From Puniceicoccales bacterium Verruco_01 (lineage in GTDB: Bacteria > Verrucomicrobiota > Verrucomicrobiia > Opitutales > Oceanipulchritudinaceae), in assembly GCA_001604565.1 (NCBI GenBank), contig LVBV01000004.1, forward strand, positions 1 through 64,000: a stretch of 64,000 nt of DNA, in the 5' to 3' direction. This document shows positions 41,489 to 50,169 of this stretch, one piece after another. Positions within the stretch are counted from its first letter, which is position 1. Every line of letters starts with the position of its first letter. The position numbers and the translations under genes were made by a program. The notes under the pieces were generated by a model. That model was not told where the DNA came from and did no database searches. It saw only the letters and a list, made by a program, of their open reading frames with translations.

Positions 41489-41785
41489 TCAGACGAGTTT
41501 GATCAGGTGCTTGTCGCTGGGCCGATAGTAGAGGGCGGAGGCGCCGGTGGCCCCGCAGAGGACGGAGTCGGTTTTCACGGCGATCTCCTCCATCAGCGCG
41601 GCGCGGGCGGCGCGGTCTTCCGCGTTCACACGCACCTTGACCAGCTCCGTGCGCAGGAGCGCCATCTGGATCTCCTTCACTGCGTTGTCGGTGGCGCCCT
41701 GTCGTCCGATTAGGACGGCGGGTTCGAGGTTCATCGCAAGGGAGCGCATCTGCGCCCTCTGGCGGCTGGTGAGAGGTTCTGCCAT
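41489..41785 (-). CDS. yhbY: YhbY-type CRM-domain RNA-binding protein
   Basis: A 98-residue protein that is one CRS1/YhbY (CRM) domain. The GxxG loop is GRQG (27-30), preceded by LEPAVLI and followed by NAVKEIQMALLRTELVKVRV. Bacterial homologues associate with pre-50S ribosomal particles. The start at 41785 is chosen because the conserved domain begins at MAEPLTSRQRAQMR; the open frame extends further upstream without conservation. It lies 121 bp downstream of the coiled-coil gene on the same strand. Confidence 0.92.
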   Translation of the reverse strand: MAEPLTSRQRAQMRSLAMNLEPAVLIGRQGATDNAVKEIQMALLRTELVKVRVNAEDRAARAALMEEIAVKTDSVLCGATGASALYYRPSDKHLIKLV

Positions 41786-41906
41786 GTGTGTCTTTTTTCT
41801 GTGGAAATCCGTCACTCTAGCGTGGGAGCGCGCCGCAGCAAGCGTGCAGATAGCCATTCCTCGCCCGAAGGGAGGTTCGCAGGGGACACAGGCACACGGA
41901 GGCGGA

Positions 41907-44900
41907 CTATCCGGCGATGCCGCGCTTGGCGGAGTCACCCGGTGTCTGCGCGGGGCGGGAATCGCCGGAACGCACGCGGTCCTCTAGCTGCGAAAGGGTC
42001 TCTTCGCGCTCCAGAAGGGCGCGGGAATCCTCGATCAGCTTCTTCTGCTGCTGGGCGACTTCCTTCTTGGCGGCCTCCGCTTCGGCGAGCAATTCCTCCA
42101 CCTTCTGGCGCTTGAGGTCCAGTGCGGCCTCCACCTCGGCAATCATCTCCCTGCGCAGCGCATCCTTCTTGGAGTCGAAGATCTTGTCGGCCTCGGCCTT
42201 CAAGGCCTCGATATCGCGCTGTTCCTTGGCCAGACGCGCGTGGCTCTGTGCCACCTGATCGCTTTCCTCGGCCAGTTCCTGCGCCTTCTTCAGGTGTTCC
42301 AGCTTCTGGCGGCGCAGCACCGCCTGCTCCTCGCGGAGTTTCTTTTCGGCATCCATCGCTCGGAGCGAGGATTCCTGAATCTCCTTGCGTTCGGCTTCCA
42401 CGGCAAGGCGTTCCTTGTCCAGCTCGGCACGCTCGGTTTCGATGTCGCCGCGCATCTTCCAGAGCTCCTTTTCCTGTTCCTTGCGGCGGACCTCGAAGGC
42501 CTTCACCTCGGAATCGAAATGCAGGCGGTCCTGCTTGTAGGTTTCGAGCCTGCCGTCCAGTTCGCGGCGCTCCTTCTCGAAGGCGAGAACCTTGGCGTCG
42601 AATTCCTGCGAGTTGCGGCGCACGAGATCCTTCTCGGCGTCGATCGCCATGATCTTCTTCTCGCGCTCGTTCTCGAAATCGCTGCACGCCTTGTTGAAAA
42701 GTTCGCGGCGCTGTTCCAGCTTGTCGGACTCGGCCTTGATCTTAGCCAGTTCCTCGGCGATTTCCTGCCGTTTCTTCTCCACGGCCACCATCTGGTCGTG
42801 CACCTCGTTGCCGCGTTTTTCGATGGCTTCCAGCTTGTGCTGGCCCTCAGCCACTTCCTTCGCGAGGTTCTGGAGCGCCTTCTCGCGCTCGCCGAGGCCC
42901 TTCTCGCGGGCGGCGAGGCTTGTCTCGCGGTCGATGAGACCCGCCTCCATCTCTCGGCGCTGGCGCGAGAAATCGCTCACCTGCTGGTTGATCTTGGCAG
43001 CGCGTTCCTCCAGACGCGTCTTTTCCTCTGCGAACTTGTCGAGCTCGCCTGAAAGTTGCTTTTCTTTCTCGGTCAGCGTCTTTTCACGCGCGGAAAATTC
43101 CTCGGCCTGAGCCTCGAAGAGAACCTTCTGGCTCTCGAAGCGCTTGAAGCCCTCGTCGATTTCGGACTGCTTCTTGGCAAGGGTGGCCTTCTGGCTGTCC
43201 AGCTCCGCCTTTTCGATGCGAACCTGTTCCTCCCACTGGCCCGTCTCGTTCTTGCGGCGAAGTTCGAACTCCATCCGCTCGGTCTCCAGCCGTTCCGCCT
43301 GTTCGGCAAACTTGCGGTTCTGCGCCTTGAGGTCGGCAAGGGCGGCGTGGCGGTCCTCCTCAAGCTGGGTGCGGGCCTGCGCCATCTTCTGCTGTTCTGC
43401 GGCGATGGCGGCGCGCGCTTCTTCCACCTGCTTCTTCTCGGCGGCGACCTCGGCGGCAAAAATCTCGCGTTCCTCTGCCAAGGCGGCCTTCTTCTTTTCG
43501 AGTTCGGCCACGTGGGATTCGAACTCCGCTCTTTCTGCCTCCAGCAGGGCGCGCTCCTGCGCGGCGGCCTGCACCGCCTTCTCGCTGGCTTCGCGGCGCT
43601 TGTCGAAGTCGGCCAGCAGCTTCTCACGTCCGGCGATCTCCATCTCCTGCACGGAGAGGATCTCGCCTTTCTTGTCGAGTTCCCCCTGACGTGCCAAGAG
43701 GGCGCTCTCGCGGTCGGAGAATTCCTTCTCCATGTCGCGGCGCTGTTTTTCAAAATCGGCGCTCTTGCGCTCCAGTTCGCGGGCGGCGTCGGCGGTCTTT
43801 TTCTCCTCCTGGGCGAGGATGGCGCCGCGGGCGGCGAATTCCTCCTCGTTCTTTGCGAGGGCCGTTTCGCGAGCGGATTGTTCCTCGCGCTGGGTGTCCA
43901 GCAGGGCCTTGTCGCTTTCGAGATCCTTCGAGGCTTTCTGGAGGCGCAGTTCCTCCTCCTCGATCATCTTCTTCTCCTCGGCCAGCTCGTGCTTTTGCAC
44001 GGCGGCGTCGGCCTCGAAGCTCTCGCGCATTTGCGCCTGTTCCTTCAGGAAGGCCTGACGGGCGGCGGCGAGCTTGGCGCTTTCGTCGGCGATGAGGCGG
44101 GTCTGCTCCTTGAGCTCGGAAAGGGCGCTGTGTCGGTCGGCCTCGAACTGGGCCTTGATGCGGTCGAATTTCTCCCGCTCGGCCTTCATGGAAGCGGTGG
44201 CCTCTTCGAGTTCGGCCTCGGTCTTCGCCTTTGCCTGCTCGAATGCCTTCACGCTTTCCTGCCATGCGGCGCGTTCCTTCTGGAACTTCGAGGTGCCTTC
44301 GAGAAGCTCCATCTTCTCGGCCTCGGCGATCTGGCGCTCGCGGTTCAACTGGGCGAGAGCCTTGTCGATGTCGGCCTTCTTCTTTTCGGCCTCCACCACT
44401 TCCTTCTCGCGGGCGACGAGCTGGGCTTGAAGTTCCGCCAGCTCCGCCTCGCGGGTGACGAGTGCCTGCGCGCGGGTCTTGGTTTCGTTTTCGAGGTCCT
44501 TGCGCTGTTTTTTGATCTGTTCGGTCGCCTCGGAAAGTTTGATCTCGCAGAGTTGTTCCTCGCTCTTCATGCGGGCGAGGTCCTCCTGATGCTTTTTGCG
44601 CTCGTCGGCGACGAGTTTCGCCTGCGCTTCGAGCTCCTCAAGGGACTTCTGCGCCTTCTTCTGGCGGCCTTCCAGCTCCTCGAGGGTCTTGGCAAGGGCG
44701 TCCACCTCGCTCTTCAGGCGCTCGGAACGGCCTTGCAGGCTGTCGCGCTGCTGGGAAAGATTCTTGTTCTCCAGCGAAAGCTTGGCGATTTTTTCGGTGA
44801 GGGCGGTCTGTGTGCCGGTCAGGGCGTTCTGCTCCTCGCGCAGGGCTAGGATGCGGTCGTTCGCCTGCTTCTGCATCTGGGCCATCTCGGCCTTCTGCGT

Positions 44901-45554
44901 CTCCCAGAGTTCCTTCGCGTTGTCGATTTCGCGCAGCTTGCGGGCGATTTCCGCCTCGCGGTTCTTGAGCGAGGCGCCTTCGTCCTGAATCTTCTTGAGG
45001 ACGGCCTCGGCCTCCTTGCGGAAGCCCTCCGCCTCCGCCGTGCCGGAAACGCCGCCGACGAGCGATTCGTTGCGCGGACGCGGTTTGTACTCCACCGGGG
45101 TGTGCGCCGCGCCGAAGATGCGCGAAAGGCTCGCCAGTTCGTCACCCGCGAGGAACGTGTCCTTGGGGACGCCGAGGAGCCCGGCAACGGTTGCGGAAAA
45201 TTCCTTGATGTCGAGGTCGTCGTACTGGCTGTCCGCTACACCTAGACGCATCGCCTCCACCGCCGTGCGCAGGTCCAGACGCGAAGAAACCACCACGATG
45301 GGAAGAGTCGGCGCCTTCGCCTTGATCGCCTTCACCCAAGCGAGCTTGTCCTCAAGGCCGCCCGCCAGATCGCACACCGCAAGATCGAAGGAGTTGCCAT
45401 CCAGAGCCGCGAGTACCTCGTCCAGACTGCGGAACGTGCTTAGGGAGCATCCCTGGCCGGTGAAGAGCAGACTCAGGAGCTTTCGCAGAGTCGCATCCTG
45501 CTTGAAGAGGAGGATTTTTTTCTGCAACGGGGTTTGCTTCTCACTTGCTGCCAT
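41907..45554 (-). CDS. Giant coiled-coil protein with degenerate N-terminal receiver domain
   Basis: A 1215-residue protein. Residues about 12-130 form a response-regulator-like receiver. D62 is the likely phosphoacceptor position (AVCDLAGG), but the first acidic pair is reduced to Q19-D20, the conserved Thr is S90, and the conserved Lys is missing. From about 170 to 1195 the protein is Glu/Lys/Ala-rich coiled coil with no membrane segment. Two blocks recur at an offset of exactly 261 residues (H475/H736 region). It could be a cytoskeletal or polar scaffold whose head binds signalling partners. Functional call is inference. It is transcribed away from the receiver-PP2C-kinase gene. Confidence 0.85.
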   Translation of the reverse strand: MAASEKQTPLQKKILLFKQDATLRKLLSLLFTGQGCSLSTFRSLDEVLAALDGNSFDLAVCDLAGGLEDKLAWVKAIKAKAPTLPIVVVSSRLDLRTAVEAMRLGVADSQYDDLDIKEFSATVAGLLGVPKDTFLAGDELASLSRIFGAAHTPVEYKPRPRNESLVGGVSGTAEAEGFRKEAEAVLKKIQDEGASLKNREAEIARKLREIDNAKELWETQKAEMAQMQKQANDRILALREEQNALTGTQTALTEKIAKLSLENKNLSQQRDSLQGRSERLKSEVDALAKTLEELEGRQKKAQKSLEELEAQAKLVADERKKHQEDLARMKSEEQLCEIKLSEATEQIKKQRKDLENETKTRAQALVTREAELAELQAQLVAREKEVVEAEKKKADIDKALAQLNRERQIAEAEKMELLEGTSKFQKERAAWQESVKAFEQAKAKTEAELEEATASMKAEREKFDRIKAQFEADRHSALSELKEQTRLIADESAKLAAARQAFLKEQAQMRESFEADAAVQKHELAEEKKMIEEEELRLQKASKDLESDKALLDTQREEQSARETALAKNEEEFAARGAILAQEEKKTADAARELERKSADFEKQRRDMEKEFSDRESALLARQGELDKKGEILSVQEMEIAGREKLLADFDKRREASEKAVQAAAQERALLEAERAEFESHVAELEKKKAALAEEREIFAAEVAAEKKQVEEARAAIAAEQQKMAQARTQLEEDRHAALADLKAQNRKFAEQAERLETERMEFELRRKNETGQWEEQVRIEKAELDSQKATLAKKQSEIDEGFKRFESQKVLFEAQAEEFSAREKTLTEKEKQLSGELDKFAEEKTRLEERAAKINQQVSDFSRQRREMEAGLIDRETSLAAREKGLGEREKALQNLAKEVAEGQHKLEAIEKRGNEVHDQMVAVEKKRQEIAEELAKIKAESDKLEQRRELFNKACSDFENEREKKIMAIDAEKDLVRRNSQEFDAKVLAFEKERRELDGRLETYKQDRLHFDSEVKAFEVRRKEQEKELWKMRGDIETERAELDKERLAVEAERKEIQESSLRAMDAEKKLREEQAVLRRQKLEHLKKAQELAEESDQVAQSHARLAKEQRDIEALKAEADKIFDSKKDALRREMIAEVEAALDLKRQKVEELLAEAEAAKKEVAQQQKKLIEDSRALLEREETLSQLEDRVRSGDSRPAQTPGDSAKRGIAG

Positions 45555-45852
45555 GACTTTATCCTTCTGGATGAGATGGTTGCCGATGGGCTGGGGATGT
45601 GAGGCGTTCCGCAGGGGAGGGACTCATGCGGATTGGGAAAAGGCACTCACACGATGATTTGGGGTTTACTTAGAATAATACAGAGCCAACTAGGTGCAAG
45701 ACCTTATTTTCCTTTCCAATCTTCCGTAAGATTGTAAGCGTGACCAATCTAGAACCATCATATCCTTGAGAAAGCGACGCCTTCCGTCTATCCTTTTTCA
45801 AGGATCCCCGTTTGGTTTTCACGGTTTCCGACCCATCCCCTTTTTTATCTCC
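45555..45852. other. Divergent regulatory region between coiled-coil gene and pilus operon
   Basis: This 298-bp gap has no gene. Rightward it holds a promoter-like pair and an inverted repeat (see 45762-45805). Leftward, TATTAT (45675-45680, minus strand) could be a -10 box for the coiled-coil gene, but no good -35 box is seen at normal spacing. Confidence 0.4.
45762..45805 (+). promoter_or_regulatory. Candidate promoter with overlapping inverted repeat
   Basis: TTGAGA (45766-45771) and TATCCT (45789-45794) are spaced by 17 bp. A 13-bp inverted repeat with one mismatch (45762-45774 with 45793-45805, 18-bp centre) spans both boxes, so a dimeric regulator bound there would block or modulate the promoter. 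Transcription would start about 52 bp before the ATG at 45853. Confidence 0.5.
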
Positions 45853-47430
45853 ATGTATCTGACTTCCGACGGCCGCCAGAGCCAGCGTGTCAGCAGGCCC
45901 GTTGACAGCGTCCTGATCATCGACGACGAGGAGGACCTGCTCGACATGCTCAAGGCAGTGGTGTCGACACTCGGCTACGAGGTGACGACAGCTTCCGATG
46001 TGGACACGGCGGAGGGCATCCTGACCCGTCGTGGAACCCGGGCCTTCCAGTGCGTCCTTACCGACTACAAGATGCCGGGGCGAAACGGACTGGAACTGCT
46101 CCGCTGGCTCAAACACTTCGACGCGGACCTGGCCATCATCGTGAATACGGGCTACGCGAGCCACGAGGATGTTTCCGCGATGATCCGCGAGGGCGCGGCG
46201 GACATCCTGAAGAAGCCCGTGCAGATGGACATCCTGCGTCAGGCGCTGACGCACGCGGTGAAACAGACGCGCGTTTCCCGCCGCCGAGCCAGCGCCGAGA
46301 AGGCGGTTCTCCAGGTGGGCGTGGTCCAGAGCTACATGCTGCGGATCACCGGCATCCGCGACATTCCCTGGGTGGGTTTCTATTCCCGGCCCGTGCATCA
46401 GGCCGGCGGCGACTTCGTCTCCTCCTTTCCCCGCGAGGGTGGGGGAGAACTTCTTATCATGGCGGACGTGGCGGGGCACAATCTGGACGCCGCCTACATT
46501 TCCGCTTTCTTCCACGGCGCGGTGCACGGTATGGCGCGAGCGGGTCTCTCCAGCCAGTCCATGGTGAACGAGATCAACCGCTTCCTCCTTTCCAAGTGGA
46601 ACGACCGCGACCTTGGCGATTCCGCCGATCAGGCGCCGGAGGCCTCCGTCTGCGCCCTCTTCATCGAGGTGGACGGCACGCGCGAGACGATGGTATGCCA
46701 CAACAACGGTCTGCCGACCCCCGTCCTCACCCTGCCGGAGGCGCGCACGAGCTTCATCGGCATGGGCAACTGCCCCTTGGGCCTGTATGACGACCCCGAG
46801 ACCTGCGTCACGCGGATCGACGGCGCGAAGGGAGCGTCGCTTCTTTGTTATAGTGATGGACTGGAGGACTTCGCGAGGGCGCAGCGCATTTCGCCGCTGG
46901 CTCTCGCCTGCCGGTTGCACTTTGCGTCAGACGCCGAGCGTGATGAAATCCTTGCCGAAGCCGACGACGATGTGATGGTGATGCGCCTGTGCATGGCGGA
47001 CTGCGGGGAGGATGCCTTCTTCCCCATTCTCGCCGACAGCTATCCAGGCGACACCTACCAGCAGATCGACGCGGTGGAGGACGGCTGGGCCCGAAGCATC
47101 CAGTACGCCATCCCCGACATCCTGGACGAAAAACTCTACTCGATTCTCCTCACCGCGCGCGAGGCTGTGATCAACGCAACCCTCCACGGATGCGGGGGCG
47201 ATCCGGAGAAGGCGGCGGATTTCCACGTCCATTACTCGCCGAAGCTCAAGCTGCTCCGCATCATGGCTCGCGACCCCGGGCAGGGCTATGACGACGACTT
47301 CCTGACGGCGGCGGAGCCGGACATGGAAAAGGAGCGGCACAGCGGCCTTGTCCTCATTCGCAACTTTCCCGATCGCGTCTGGACCGAGCGCAGAAATGCG
47401 ACCGTGTTTGCAGAGTTCTCGCTGATTTGA
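45853..47430 (+). CDS. Receiver-PP2C phosphatase-HATPase fusion (HsbR-like partner-switch regulator)
   Basis: A 525-residue protein with three parts. The receiver (about 18-140) has D24/D25, phosphoacceptor D71 and a Lys in KKPV. The SpoIIE/PP2C phosphatase (about 165-385) has GGDFVSSF, ADVAGHNLDAAY and YSDGLEDF. The C-terminal HATPase of RsbW type (about 410-525) has EAVINATLHG and DPGQGYDD. The same layout is known in Pseudomonas HsbR, which both phosphorylates and dephosphorylates the STAS protein HsbA. A STAS gene follows 94 bp later, so the pair is probably a complete switch. ATG 45853 is preferred because upstream codons are not conserved-looking. Confidence 0.9.
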   Translation: MYLTSDGRQSQRVSRPVDSVLIIDDEEDLLDMLKAVVSTLGYEVTTASDVDTAEGILTRRGTRAFQCVLTDYKMPGRNGLELLRWLKHFDADLAIIVNTGYASHEDVSAMIREGAADILKKPVQMDILRQALTHAVKQTRVSRRRASAEKAVLQVGVVQSYMLRITGIRDIPWVGFYSRPVHQAGGDFVSSFPREGGGELLIMADVAGHNLDAAYISAFFHGAVHGMARAGLSSQSMVNEINRFLLSKWNDRDLGDSADQAPEASVCALFIEVDGTRETMVCHNNGLPTPVLTLPEARTSFIGMGNCPLGLYDDPETCVTRIDGAKGASLLCYSDGLEDFARAQRISPLALACRLHFASDAERDEILAEADDDVMVMRLCMADCGEDAFFPILADSYPGDTYQQIDAVEDGWARSIQYAIPDILDEKLYSILLTAREAVINATLHGCGGDPEKAADFHVHYSPKLKLLRIMARDPGQGYDDDFLTAAEPDMEKERHSGLVLIRNFPDRVWTERRNATVFAEFSLI

Positions 47431-47524
47431 CTTGCCATTCATCACAAAAATTTTACCACATGATTCCCGTCGTTTCCCGATCGCGTAATCGCGGGGCCTG
47501 TGGCTTCGTCATGATTCAGAAAAA

Positions 47525-47872
47525 ATGAACGCATCAATCCCTCAGGTGTCCGTGGCCGGTGCAGGTGAGGAGATCACCTTGGTTATCGGCGGAAATATCC
47601 TCAGTACGAACGTGCAGGAAGTACGACAAAAGGTGCTCGACGTCCTGAACCAGAACGAGACCGGAAATCCCCTCTGGAAACGTCTGCACTTGGATCTGAC
47701 GGCGGCCCAGATGATCGACTCGACCGGTCTCAACTTCCTCGTCGCCGTCACGCGCCACGTGAAGAAACGCGGCATCGAGCTCAAGATCAGCGTTTCCAGC
47801 CCCAACATTTCCAAGAGCTTCAACTTCATCCGCCTCAACCGGCAGGCCGAAATCGTCCTGATCGGCAGTTAG
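47525..47872 (+). CDS. STAS-domain anti-sigma-factor antagonist (HsbA-like)
   Basis: A 115-residue single STAS domain of normal length. The phosphorylatable serine is S66 in MIDSTGLNFL. It is the likely substrate of the kinase and phosphatase domains encoded upstream. Only 10 bp separate it from the GspE/PilB ATPase gene, which implies one transcript and suggests that the switch controls the pilus or secretion machine, either through a sigma factor or by direct binding. Confidence 0.92.
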   Translation: MNASIPQVSVAGAGEEITLVIGGNILSTNVQEVRQKVLDVLNQNETGNPLWKRLHLDLTAAQMIDSTGLNFLVAVTRHVKKRGIELKISVSSPNISKSFNFIRLNRQAEIVLIGS

Positions 47873-47882
47873 GCACTTTCCC

Positions 47883-50129
47883 ATGGCCCACATCGACGAC
47901 AGCTGCATTCAGACGATCCAGTATGCGGATCTGCTGACCTGCTCGGAAAGCGACCAGACAGAGACGTTCGAGCAAAGCGTGTCGTTCGTGGTGACGATCG
48001 GCCAGAATCCCGCGGCGGCCATACAGTACATGCGATCGGCCCACGGGATTCTCCCGTATCCGACGGTCACGCGCGAAATCAACGGGGATGCTCTGGTCAC
48101 TTTCTGGAAGCTCTTGGAGCTGCAATCCAAGGATTACCGACGCCTGTCGATGGACGATCTCGTCAGCCTGCCGGTGAACCAGTGGCCCTGTGTCCCGGTG
48201 GGGCAGGTGGGTCCGCTTCTTCTCATGGGGCACTGCTGCCCGCCTTCACGCAACTGCTGGGGCATCGACCCCGATGCCTGCCCGATGGTGTGGCTGACGC
48301 CCAAGATGTACCACGCCTTCCTGCAGAACACCCTGCGTTTCCTTTCCGAGCGCGAGGTGCGCCCGCGCCTGTACCGCGAGGAAAGCCAGAGCGTGGCGGA
48401 TCTGCGCAAGAGTCTTGAGGAGTTCGACGAGGACAGCCGCGTTATCCCGGTCATGAAGTGGATGCTCACGGCTTTGCCCATGAGCCAGGAGGACCGCACC
48501 TTCCTTCAGGAATCCATCGACGAGGGGACTCTCACGATGCCGGGCGGTTACACGGCGGCCATCGACTTCCTTGCCCGTGGCGCCCCGCTCACGGACATCC
48601 GCGACATGGATATCTCCCCGCGCCTGTACGAGCGCATCCCGCGCAATCTCGTGGATCGCTACAAGGTGCTCTGCTTCCTAGAGACCGAGAAGGAATTTTA
48701 TGTGGCGGTCGCCCGTCTGGACGACTTCGAGGCCGAGGACCAGCTCGTCAACCGCCTGAAGCTCGACAAGGAACTCGTCCGCGTGCAGGCCCGCGCGAAC
48801 GACATCCTGATGCGTCTGGAGCGCTTCGAGAACACCGGCACGCTGATGACGAGTGTGGTGGAGGACGAGGGCGCCGAGGAGCGGGCGCTGCGTCAGTTCA
48901 ACGCCGACATCACGATCAACGAGGAGGCCGCCCGCCTCATCAACCCCAAGAGCACGAACACCTCCCCGGAGGAACTGCTCGAATGGCTCCTTTTCAACTC
49001 CATCACGGGCCGCGCCTCGGACATTCATATCGAGCAGTACCGCGAGCAGGCGCGCTTCCGCACCCGCATCGACGGCGAGCTCACCACGATTTACTCGGGA
49101 CCGATCAAGATCCTGATGCCGGTGGTGGCGATCATCAAGAACCACTGCAACATGACCCTGAACAACAACGACGCGCAGGACGGTCGTTTTTCGGTCAAGT
49201 TTGCGGGCCGCATCATCGATGCGCGCGTCTCCGCCATTCCGTGGCGCAAGAAGTTCCAGAAGATCACCATCCGAATCCTCGACAAGGGTTCGAACATTCG
49301 GTCGCTGGAAGACATGGGTCTGCCCACCAAACAGCTCAAGATCTTCCAGAACGCGATCAACATGCCGCAGGGTATGATCGTCGTCACTGGCCCCACCGGG
49401 TCCGGCAAATCGACCACCCTGTACGCGGCGATGCAGGCCGTCAACAAGGGCAACGTCAACATCCAGACGATCGAGGACCCGATCGAGTACGAGATGGAGG
49501 GCCTGAACCAGACGCAGGTGGACCCGAATCAGGACCTCACTTTCTTAAGTGTTCTACGCCGCATTCTGCGCGCCGACCCGGACATTATCATGGTGGGCGA
49601 AATCCGCGACAAGGAGACCGCCGTCACCGCTGCCGAGGCTGCCCTCACGGGCCACTTGATTCTGACGACGCTCCACTCGCTGGACTCCATCCGAGCGATC
49701 GGGCGTCTGCTCGCGATGGGCGTTCAGAGCTACATGCTCGCGGACTCGCTCATCCTGCTGCACGCCCAGCGCCTCGTGCGTCGCCTGTGCCGCTGCCGCA
49801 AGGAGGACGTGATGACCCCGGAGATTGAGGACATCTACCGTCAGGAGGGCTTCTACGAGAGCGGTTCCGATGCCATCCCGCACAAGAGCTTTTACAAGCG
49901 CGGCTGTGCGGAGTGCTTCTCCACCGGTTACCGCGGACGCGTGGCCATCATGGAAATGGCTCCCGTGAATGACGCGATGCGCGACGTGATCATCAACGGC
50001 GCCGACAGTGCGAAGCTCTTCAATCTTGCCGTGGCCAACCAGTACGAGCCGATGCTCCGCGTCGGCCTGCGCAAGGCCCTCTCCGGCGCGACGAGCGTCG
50101 AGGAATGCCTGAGACTGCGCCGTACCTAG
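47883..50129 (+). CDS. GspE/PilB-type assembly ATPase
   Basis: A 748-residue traffic ATPase powering type IV pilus or type II secretion assembly. Walker A is GPTGSGKST (from 503, K509). Further motifs are the Asp box (IQTIEDPIEYEMEG) and Walker B (ADPDIIMVGEIRD), and a C-terminal metal site has CRCRKE and CAEC. The N-terminal 330 residues are not the usual N1/N2 domains; they include a cysteine cluster C118, C119, C125 and C133. No PilT-like retraction ATPase or PilC platform gene is in the window. Confidence 0.92.
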   Translation: MAHIDDSCIQTIQYADLLTCSESDQTETFEQSVSFVVTIGQNPAAAIQYMRSAHGILPYPTVTREINGDALVTFWKLLELQSKDYRRLSMDDLVSLPVNQWPCVPVGQVGPLLLMGHCCPPSRNCWGIDPDACPMVWLTPKMYHAFLQNTLRFLSEREVRPRLYREESQSVADLRKSLEEFDEDSRVIPVMKWMLTALPMSQEDRTFLQESIDEGTLTMPGGYTAAIDFLARGAPLTDIRDMDISPRLYERIPRNLVDRYKVLCFLETEKEFYVAVARLDDFEAEDQLVNRLKLDKELVRVQARANDILMRLERFENTGTLMTSVVEDEGAEERALRQFNADITINEEAARLINPKSTNTSPEELLEWLLFNSITGRASDIHIEQYREQARFRTRIDGELTTIYSGPIKILMPVVAIIKNHCNMTLNNNDAQDGRFSVKFAGRIIDARVSAIPWRKKFQKITIRILDKGSNIRSLEDMGLPTKQLKIFQNAINMPQGMIVVTGPTGSGKSTTLYAAMQAVNKGNVNIQTIEDPIEYEMEGLNQTQVDPNQDLTFLSVLRRILRADPDIIMVGEIRDKETAVTAAEAALTGHLILTTLHSLDSIRAIGRLLAMGVQSYMLADSLILLHAQRLVRRLCRCRKEDVMTPEIEDIYRQEGFYESGSDAIPHKSFYKRGCAECFSTGYRGRVAIMEMAPVNDAMRDVIINGADSAKLFNLAVANQYEPMLRVGLRKALSGATSVEECLRLRRT

Positions 50130-50169
50130 CCCTTTCCAATACCCCGAAAAGATCACCCATCCCGAGATC

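Noticed and set aside
43056-44849. A 597-codon plus-strand frame inside the coiled-coil gene, Leu/Gly-rich and looking like a membrane protein
   Set aside because: It is the reverse complement of Glu/Lys-rich heptads: GAG and AAG codons read backwards as CTC and CTT (Leu) give false hydrophobic helices.
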